Assembly (NCBI GenBank): GCA_031308135.1
Contig: JAHLJT010009419.1
Span: forward strand, 182,358,856 to 182,422,855
Length of the DNA stretch: 64,000 nt
Reading direction: 5' to 3'
From: Acheta domesticus
Taxonomy: Eukaryota; Arthropoda; Insecta; Orthoptera; Gryllidae
The notes below the pieces were generated by a model. The model was not told the DNA's origin. It did not search any database and saw nothing but the letters and a program-made list of their open reading frames with translations. The position numbers and the translations under genes were made by a program. Shown here piece after piece: positions 56,816-64,000 of the stretch (its first letter is position 1; each line of letters starts with the position of its first letter).

Positions 56816-57386
56816 TGACCCCCACTGCAATAAGGCCGATATATTATGCCTATTACGATGTATATACATGGTATAGTTTTCGTGTAGATTCTTCAAGTAG
56901 TCCAGACTTCACGCTTTCTACAAGAGAAAATTATGAACATGTTCGTAATTTTTTCGAGTAGATAGCATAGAGTTTGACTCGAGCGCCTCGAGCGGCAGAA
57001 TCATTCACTAAAGGTAATCGGCCATGTCGATTTTGTGGTTAGGTGTGTCAAGGTGCGATTGTATGAAGTGATATATTGTGATAAACTATACTTCTTTCCT
57101 TATCCCTGCCTTCCAATTTTTATCCTCTATGCCCCTCATGGTTAATTAATACTAGATCAAGATCACAGCCAGAACGCAGGCATCACTGAAAGTACTCGGA
57201 CGGCGCAATTCATTTGTTTCCCGCTAGTCCCCATGGCGGCGGCTTGTGGCGATTCATGCAGGAAGCGTATAGACCGTGTACGCGCTACTTTTTGGCTTTT
57301 ACACGTCCAGTTTGAGACCTTGACATTTCTATACAGAAACCGTATGAGAATCTACACGAAAACTGTACCGTGTATATCGGCCTATA
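56816..57386. other. SPEF2: SPEF2 intron 7 spacer
   Basis: Contains an inverted-repeat pair around GTTTTCGTGTAGATTCT (56877-56893) and AGAATCTACACGAAAAC (57349-57366), about 470 bp apart, probably the ends of a non-autonomous DNA transposon starting GTATA near 56860 and ending near 57390. Confidence 0.55.
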
Positions 57387-57772
57387 CTCTCTCAGTCTGA
57401 ATCAGTGAAAAACTACTGATTGACAGTGACTATTCACTGATGGTGTCAGTTATAAACCTGCCACTGACAATCAGTGAATTGAGCTGAACAATTCAGTGAA
57501 AATCGGGTCCACTTTTTGAATCAGTGAAACTTCACTGTTTGTATCAGTGAAATGTGTGACACTAATTGAACGTGACGTTTGAACGATCAGTGAGCGAGGG
57601 TGGTGCGGCACTTTTACCACTGACGATTAGTGAAATGCTGGCGATCATTGTGAAAAAGTTCGCATATTCGCTGATTGTCAGCGAAACTACCCCATTTCGA
57701 CTGAAGATATCAGTGACTTGGGCTCTCACTAATTGAATCAGCGACAGTTTCACTGACTCGGATTCAGGGAGT
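57387..57772. mobile_element. MITE family M1, copy 2, 35 bp before SPEF2 exon 8
   Basis: Diverged copy of 33642-34007: CTCTCTCAGTCTGAATCAGT at the left end, CACTGACTCGGATTCAGGGAG at the right, with internal CAGTGA repeats. Confidence 0.8.
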
Positions 57773-57807
57773 AGAGAAGAAGGTGTGGCGCGCGCGCGTG
57801 TGCGCAG

Positions 57808-58003
57808 GCTGCTGCTGCTGCGCTACCCGTTCAAGGCGCTGCCCGAGGCGGCGCGGCTGCCGGCGCGCACGGTGGCGGCGGCGCTGCTGGGCCTGCGCGA
57901 CCCGCGCGCGCGCCGCGTGCTGCGCCGCCTGCTCGAGGCGCAGAGCGTGCTGCTGGTGGAGCCCGAGGCCGCCGTCGCCGACTGCGTCGACCGCTTCCAG
58001 CAG
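57808..58003 (+). CDS. SPEF2: SPEF2 exon 8: adenylate-kinase-like segment without Walker A
   Basis: Acceptor GTGCGCAG at 57807, donor CAG-GTGAGA at 58004, phases 2 and 0. Residues 595-660. The C-terminal half (VLLVEPEAAVADCVDRF) matches the strand-plus-helix ILSID-LVQEAI-AF of SPEF2. In the gap-free alignment, the residues standing where vertebrate SPEF2 has its G-K-x-x-S-G-K-T-T loop read GLRDPRARR (residues 623-631), so the nucleotide-binding Lys and GKT are absent. Confidence 0.82.
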
Positions 58004-58011
58004 GTGAGAGC

Positions 58012-59255
58012 GCCACCCTCCCCTCGCCCCCCGCTCACAGCCTGCTTGGCGGACTCGATGTGTTTAAGAGAGAGTTTTTGCACGCCATAGCGGTCAGCAC
58101 TGTCGATCTTATGCGCATGCGCAGAAGATCCCCCCCCCGCTCACAGCCTTGGCGGACTCGATGTGTTTAGAGAGTTTTTCAAGCCATAGTGGACAGCACT
58201 GTCGATCTTATGCGCATGCCCAGTTCAAGTTTCGCATCCGTTTTGTGAATCTGCACATGCGCAGAAGATCCCCCCCCCCCCCGCTCACCGCCTTGGCGGA
58301 CTCGAACTGTTTAGTGTAATATACAAAATATTACAGAACAAACGCCGCGCGTTAATCTGGACGGACGGAGCTGTAATATACAAAAATATTACAAAACAAA
58401 CGCCGCGCTTCAATCTGGACGGTCGCGGTTACTAGGTAACGAAGGTTGTTGACGCGCGAGAAGGGGGCCCTGGACGAGGGAGAGTTGGTGGTTGACTGGC
58501 ATCCTGGTGGTAGCGGCGCGTATGTAACCTGAATTATTAAAGTTGGACATCGACGCGAATAGGGAGGACAAATTGTGGAACAAGTGTGCAAGAAGTGAGC
58601 AGCAAGAAAGAAGCAGACGGATTTTCGGCGCAGAAGTCAAGGGGCTACGAACTGCGGGGCCATCGTTTCACAACGCCAGACAATTTGGTACAGTGAACTT
58701 AATGCATGAAATTAAGCAAGAGAATTTTTATATTTTTAATCTCAAATTCCATTCTTAATAAACAAAATTATCGTTGTGCCACGTTGTGTGTAATTCCTTC
58801 GGGACATAAACAATTTCAGACTTCCAGGCTTCTCTGTATAGAGGGCAATCCAGTGACAACCAGCCTGCAGGTAAGCGTGCAGGTGTGTCAACATATAGAT
58901 CCCAAAGAACTGAGCTAGTAAATTAAATTAGATAAAATAAATCATTATTCATTATTTTATCACATTAGAGAGAGTTTTTGCACGCCGTAGCGGACAGCAC
59001 CGTCGATCTTATGCGCATGCGCAGTTCAGGTTTTCGCATCAGTTTTGTGAATCTGCGCATGCGCAGAAAATCCCCCTCCCCGCTCACAGCCTTGGTCATG
59101 TGTTTAGCCATGTGTTTAGAGAGTTTTTGCATGCCATAGCGGACAGCACTATCGATCTTATGCGCATGCGCAGTTCAAGTTTCGCATCAGTTTTGTGAAT
59201 CTGCGCATGCGCAGAAGATCGATAGTGCTGTCCGCTATGGCATGCAAAAACTCTA
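58012..59255. repeat. Minisatellite G (GCGCATGCGCAG units) after SPEF2 exon 8
   Basis: Four units of 100-155 bp, each with CCCCGCTCAC-GCCTTGGCGGACTCG, GTGTTTAGAGAGTTTTTGCA, GCGGACAGCACTGTCGATCT and TTATGCGCATGCGCAG; the last ends in an inverted arm (59206-59255) complementary to its own start. A solo LTR interrupts it at 58315-58964. The array begins 8 bp after the exon 8 donor. Confidence 0.8.
58315..58964 (+). mobile_element. Solo LTR 2 with internal 57-bp duplication
   Basis: 650 bp starting TGTAATATACAAAATATTAC and ending TTTTATCACA (TG...CA), flanked by a perfect 4-bp duplication TTAG (58311-58314 and 58965-58968). Deleting it rejoins the minisatellite unit CTGTTTAG-AGAGTTTTTGC. The first 57 bp are tandemly duplicated (58315-58371 and 58372-58428). 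AATAAA at about 58757 gives the orientation. Confidence 0.75.
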
Positions 59256-59306
59256 TTTACTAGGGTTTTCGGGCGTGTCGACAGCTAAAATCAATAATCC
59301 CGTTAG

Positions 59307-59848
59307 ACCGGGAGAGATGCCTCCGTGCATCAACTGATGTCACAGCAGTCCCTCTGACCGGGAGGTCCGAGGTTCAGGATTTTCGACACCAGCTTGTCAG
59401 CTAGGTCGAATTCAGTCGCTGTCTGGAGGAGACGTCCAGTGGCCTGCTGCTCTGATCGGTGGTTTGCCGTGTTTCCTCCGACCAAAACCGGGCGAATGCC
59501 GGAGCAGTACCCTAACAAACGGGCCACGGACCGCGCGCGATCTTTCCTTCCTCTTCCTTGTCCTATCCTCAGTCTTACACACACTCACACTAACATGCAC
59601 TACACTACCACACGTGCCGGGAGACCGGTCGGGAGCTTAGAGTCCCGGCTGGGGCGGTGCCCCGCTGGTGGGAGATACGTGGTTGAGGGGAAAACCCTGC
59701 TAGTCGATGGTAGGTCGGCGCCGGATCTCATCACCCAGAATAGAAATCCATCAGGAAAAGATCACCGCCACCTCCCGAGGAAAACACGCACTACACTTAT
59801 CGGACTAACGACTTCTGTAGTTGACGAGCCCGGAATCACGAATGAATC
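59307..59848 (+). mobile_element. SINE family A, complete copy with target-site duplication
   Basis: About 542 bp from ACCGGGAGAGATGCC to the AATGAATC tail, flanked by the 11-bp direct repeat AATCCCGTTAG (59296-59306 and 59849-59859). This defines the true ends of the family. Confidence 0.9.
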
Positions 59849-59879
59849 AATCCCGTTAGTGCATGCTTTGACCGCGGGT

Positions 59880-60265
59880 GATGGATATGTTGTACCCCTG
59901 TTGGATGACGGGATCCGTCGCCGACCTACGTCTTGAGGGGTTTTCCCCGACCGTGTCTCCGAGCAGTCGGGACGAACTCTAAGCTCCCAACACATCGCCA
60001 GACATGTGAGATAGTAATGTATTAAAGAAAGGGGTCAGGATATGACAAAGAAGAAGGAAAGATCGCACACGGTCCATGGCCCATTGGTTTGGGTACTGCT
60101 CTGCCATTCACCTGGTGATGATAGGAGAAAACACAAAAAAACTATGGATCAGAAGCTAGAATTTTATTCCAGACAGCGGCTGAATTCGACCTACCTTGTA
60201 GCCATTGTCGTTCTACCGTTGGGATCGAAACAGAGGACCTCCCGGTTAGAGACACTGTAGTGACG
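59880..60265 (-). mobile_element. SINE family A, diverged minus copy
   Basis: Reverse complement of the family: GGATCCGTCGCCGACCTACG, GGGGTTTTCCCCGAC, CTCTAAGCTCCCA, AAGATCGCACACGGTCCATGGCCC, CCAGACAGCGGCTGAATTCGACCTA, GACCTCCCGGTTAGAGACACTGTAG. Confidence 0.8.
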
Positions 60266-60700
60266 TAGGAGACTCAAGTCGATGGATCGCGGGTTCGATT
60301 CCCGCCTCGAGTGTGGGTGCGTGTTTCTGTGAAATGGCATGGTTGAAGCTTTTCTAAACCTCCTTGTCTCACCTAAAGAAATAAATGTTCCTTCCTGTCC
60401 CTCCCACCTCTCTGGTTACAAGTACGAAGGTATATAGTAGTAGTTAACGGCCTGCCTGTGGGCAGGAAGAGTAAAGCACTGTGAATGGAACCACGCGCCA
60501 CTTCCTCCCTTTCCTCCCCTTCTGTACCCTTTCAAGTGTAGCTACGCGCCCAACGATCTATGGGCCTGGGCGGTGCGAAAGACTGGGAGGAGGTTGCATG
60601 TACATCAGGGAGCCAAGGGGCATTGAAAAAACTGAGAGCGGCACACGTTGGTGATTTCTTAATTAAATATACCGACAACACTAACCTAACCTAACGTGCC
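60266..60700 (+). mobile_element. tRNA-derived SINE (family B), copy 2
   Basis: Head CGATGGATCGCGGGTTCGATTC has a perfect B box, followed by the body with GAAATGGCATGGTTG, ending in a short TAACCTAACC tail (60683-60697). Related to 27615-27962. Confidence 0.6.
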
Positions 60701-61689
60701 CGTATGGACACGCTCTTCGAAGCTGTATATATTACCTGTAGTTCAAACTTTCACCTTGAAATGTTGCAGTAATGCATTTATAATTTCATATTGTTTTCCG
60801 TCACATCCTAAAACATGTCACCAAGCGCATTTCAAAAATTTGAGAAAAAATAATTTTTAATAATTTTTCAATTATAAAATGGGGTAATGGAATATTTAAA
60901 AAAATAATTCAGGCAGATAAGGTTTAAAAAAGCCTAATGATGTTCATGGAATTTACATAAAATGGGCGGATAAAGTACGAAATAGGTAAGTCTTCGAAGT
61001 CTCTTTTAAACTTAAACTGGATAAAGTGCATTCTATCCAACGCGAGGTGACTAAGGTAGATCAAGACGTTGCAGTGATGAAGAATAGTTGATATTGTGTG
61101 ATAAACGATCATCAGACCGCTGAAGCTAATGAGACACAAGGTGTGTAGGTTTAAACAGGGCCGTTTTAACAGCATTGGGGGACCTTGGACCTAGGTTACT
61201 TTGGGGGCCCTCTATTCTTACTCTCACTCCCCCCCCCCATGTCGATGCTGAACTATAAAGAAAATCATATCATTTTACATCGGATTTTGTATTTTTTTAA
61301 TATTTTGAAAGTATTTCTTATTGTTTGAATTTAACATTATTCAATGTTGATAATTTCATGCACATGAATGAACATAAATTATTCAAAATAGTAATTAAAT
61401 ACTCAAATTTAATAAAAAATATTTCAATATTTAGAATTCCGTATTATAAATATTATCCAATGATGTGCGACACCATGGCGCCAATTTTTTGTGAGCATTT
61501 TAAACATACTCCACTTTTGTTACACGTTTTTTTATTTTGTTTTTGAAAAATTAGTTTTAAATTACTTTTTTAATTATCGGGGGCCTGGACCCGGGCCCCG
61601 CTACATACCCGCAGGCCCGTGCGCTACCACCCGTGCGCCCGTGCACTGGGTTTAAGTTTCCCTTTTGCTCGTCGCACGCTTCTGTTTTC
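60701..61689. other. SPEF2: SPEF2 intron 8 spacer
   Basis: AT-rich; the stretch from 61150 (GGGCCCTC) to 61590 (GGGGGCCTGGACCCGGGCCC) may be another inactive repeat, unidentified. Confidence 0.35.
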
Positions 61690-61955
61690 TCGCTACCACC
61701 TAGCCTCACTTCAGACTCTCACATTTGTTGGGAGGCAAATCGAGAAATTAGAGCTTGTCGCGACTGGCGCGGTGCCACGCAGACACGAGACCCGCAGGAG
61801 ATAAATGCCCGCAAGTCGACATAGGTCGGCGCCGGATCTCGACAGCCTGCGGGGGAATATCGCCGCCTTCTCCCACAACGAAAAAAATAGCACTACATCA
61901 ACGAGACTAGTGACTTTAGCAAATGACGCACCCGGAATCACCAAACAATCTATTG
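61690..61955 (+). mobile_element. SINE family A, 3' half
   Basis: GAGCTTGTCGCGACTGGCGCGGTGCC, GTCGGCGCCGGATCTCG, AGCCTGCGGGGGAAT, GACGCACCCGGAATCACCAAAC match the 3' half of the family; the upstream part is replaced by other sequence. Confidence 0.7.
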
Positions 61956-63673
61956 CAAGGAACAAGGAACACGAAATCGTTAGACCGAAGGCTGTCGTTA
62001 GATCGATAGAGCCCAAATCGATCTATCGAGATATAGACTTTTAAGTCCAAAGTGTACCGTGAAATAACAGGTGTATAATTCATGCCTGTAGCACGCACAT
62101 AAAAATATCTGAAGTAGTACATTAATACTTTATTGTAAATTTGTTTTACTGCACACTACTTTAAAACAGAAAGCACATATCATAATGAGCCTTGCGTTGG
62201 TCGATGTTTGAATATTGGCTAATATTCGGAAGAAATTGTATAACTACTAGTCAAAGTACCCGGCGTTGCCCGCGTATTTCTCATAATAAATTATTAGACA
62301 GGAAGACTTAATTCCAACTATTCCCGCCCTGCGGTAGAGCCTACTTCTATCCATTTTTAATGTATCCCTACTCCGCCCCGCCCCGCCCCTCTCTGCCTTG
62401 CTCCTATCTGGATATCTGGTATTCCTCATTCACTTCCTACTAATTTTTTTCCGCATTGGGGTTCCCACCCCCAATATTCAGTCACTTTAAAACTAAAAAT
62501 AGTAAACAAATCTAAACTAAAAAATTAAAATACATGTACTCAAGTATATTCGTTTTGAGGAATGTTATGTATTATACCAACACATTCAATTAATTGCCAC
62601 ATTGTAAAACTTACTCTTTTTCATTTTTCTCGCGTATTTATAAATAAAAGTTTAAAATTGATTTGACATGACTCGCCGAGGCTGTTGACATTTAAATATA
62701 ATTAAATTTCTTAAATGCAATTGGAATACACATTTTAGGGTTCTTGATAAATAGTGGCTGACGGGAAAATGCTATTAACCACTTAGACAATTATAATATC
62801 TCCAATATCCGAGATGACACGTGATCCCGGATTGACAAAATTTTTCTCTTATCTAAAATTGCATCTTTGATTATGTTTTCAACAACCTTGGAAAACGGCG
62901 CTGACACACGTTAAATTCCTCCAAAACCCATTACTCATTTACTTCAGCTGTACTTCTTGCCGAATTTATTCTCATCGGTTTAAATCATAAATAATCATTC
63001 CTTCACTCTTCACTATAATAAAACATTATAGTAATTCATCTGTATGTCACAGTTTTGGTATAACACATAAATCATCCATAATATTTTTCACTTCCTCTCG
63101 TGCAATTTGCAAATAAGTAATAATCATTGTTAATTTACTACATCTAAAGCAATAACTTTTTCGGGCAAACCACGTATGCGTTTTACGATAATAGCATGCA
63201 TATTCATCAGAGAAATAACTTTTTTCCTATATTTTCATATCTGTTGTACATTTAATACATTTACGCCTGACGCAATTAATATCAATATCCAAGTTTCTTT
63301 AAATAAATCGAGTGATCAAAAACTGTCAGAATCATTCTTAAATATGAACATTTCGGATTAAAGAATTGGTGTAAAAATAAACAATCCTCTCCTATCCTAC
63401 AAATTCGCATTGATGAATTCAATCGTAGATCTCGGTCGTCATCCTCTGGTGGCACGGAGCTAAACTATTGCACATTGATACACTCTTGAATCTGTGATGC
63501 AATGCTAGGCGAAAAGTGTCCACACAAGTAATAATTTTGTAAATATATTAAGGTATGTGGTTGTAAATCATAGCATTTCTGACCTTCAAAGGAAACTAGG
63601 ACAAACGTTTCATCGATTTTGGTTCAGTACATTCAGTGATTATCGCGCCGTAACTCATTACACGTGTCTCTTC
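61956..63673. other. SPEF2: SPEF2 intron 8, last part
   Basis: AT-rich. 61985-62036 has GATCGATAGAGCCCAAATCGATCTATCGA, an imperfect inverted repeat. No gene recognised. Confidence 0.4.
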
Positions 63674-63715
63674 ACACACACACACACACACACACACATC
63701 ACACACACACCACAC

Positions 63716-63764
<49 letters not shown>

Positions 63765-63765
63765 G
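63674..63765. repeat. (AC)n-(TA)n compound microsatellite
   Basis: About 60 bp of AC repeats with small interruptions followed by about 25 bp of TA repeats, 120 bp before exon 9. Confidence 0.95.
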
Positions 63766-63886
63766 ATTAACATCTAGGGTCCTGAAAGATTAAATTATTA
63801 ACACAACATTATTAACTCATTGTTTATGAGCATCTGGTATACTTTTGGTCAAACAAATCTGAATACGATGCGACATGCGTTGACAG

Positions 63887-64000
63887 GAGAACGTGCCCGA
63901 GGACACCGAGGATGAAATCACAGAGGTGCCTGCCAAGTCCATCATTGAGGAGGAGAAGGAGCCCACTCCGCCGAAGCCGGACCGCTCCAGCAAGAAGCCC
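63887..64000 (+). CDS. SPEF2: SPEF2 exon 9 (partial): acidic/Pro-Lys linker
   Basis: Acceptor GTTGACAG at 63886, phase 0. Residues 661-698, open to the window edge. Composition EDTEDEITEVPAK then EEEKEPTPPKPDRSSKKP is the acidic linker expected after the helix at the end of exon 8; vertebrate SPEF2 also has a long acidic insert at this position. The low complexity makes alignment weak, but phase and location agree. Confidence 0.7.

Larger units (their letters stand above)
33362..64000 (+). other. SPEF2: SPEF2 gene (sperm flagellar protein 2 / CPC1 orthologue), exons 1-9, continues past window
   Basis: SPEF2/CPC1 is a large protein of the C1b projection of the ciliary central apparatus, needed for sperm flagella and motile cilia. 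Nine exons can be placed: 33362-33615, 35151-35289, 37479-37733, 41184-41329, 47242-47524, 48783-49177, 53654-53965, 57808-58003 and 63887 to beyond the edge. All junctions are GT-AG and every intron phase (2,0,0,2,0,2,2,0) matches across its junction, giving an uninterrupted 698-codon frame. Exons are 50-80 percent GC, while introns are AT-rich. Identification rests on recalled vertebrate SPEF2 landmarks: an N-terminal CH-like fold, QSQ.E......LM.VRHE, and the GHVLHR motif. Introns are 1.3-5.9 kb and full of repeats. Confidence 0.88.

Noticed and set aside
57783..58016. Arg/Cys-rich ORFs overlapping SPEF2 exon 8
   Set aside because: Other-frame shadows of the GC-rich exon.
60683..60700. CCTAA telomere-like repeats
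   Set aside because: Only two to three units; more likely the tail of a SINE.
63557..63793. ORF with a TH-dipeptide run
   Set aside because: Translation of the (AC)n microsatellite.

Overview
This is nuclear DNA of an animal, most likely an insect. It is AT-rich and intron-rich, packed with non-LTR retrotransposons, tRNA-derived SINEs, foldback elements, solo LTRs and microsatellites. There is one multi-exon gene with strikingly GC-rich exons. No operons, Shine-Dalgarno sites or prokaryotic features are present. The species cannot be named from the sequence alone.

Layout. 1-4441 (minus) is a decayed I-like LINE that runs off the left edge. 5226-8105 (plus) holds a 5'-truncated CR1/L2-like LINE with an intact RT segment, followed head-to-tail by a second copy of its 3' end; a third 3' end lies at 44950-45608. 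8110-15050 is mostly AT-rich intergenic DNA with one probable coding relic. 15050-15770 is a pogo/Tigger-like transposase relic. 15817-21295 is a decayed minus-strand gene of an uncharacterised, probably transposon-borne family, split by a Jockey-clade LINE (17156-20612) that has a 10-bp target-site duplication. 21555-29062 holds dispersed repeats, SINEs and inverted repeats.

The only host gene I can support occupies 33362 to beyond 64000 on the plus strand. It is an orthologue of SPEF2 (sperm flagellar protein 2, called CPC1 in Chlamydomonas), a central-apparatus protein of motile cilia. Nine exons can be placed whose splice phases all agree, giving 698 codons. They comprise an N-terminal CH-like domain, a coiled-coil/charged middle, the conserved block ending in the GHVVHR motif, and an adenylate-kinase-like segment whose Walker A loop appears to be lost.

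The most unusual structure lies directly upstream of this gene. Twenty upstream units of exactly 123 bp each contain a copy of the gene's own start codon and first 17 codons, then a novel 4-codon tail with an AATAAA hexamer and a stop. The real exon 1 starts at the 21st repeat. Because 123 is a multiple of three, all 21 start codons are in the same frame. Introns of SPEF2 are filled with SINEs, MITEs, hairpins and solo LTRs, several within about 40 bp of a splice site.
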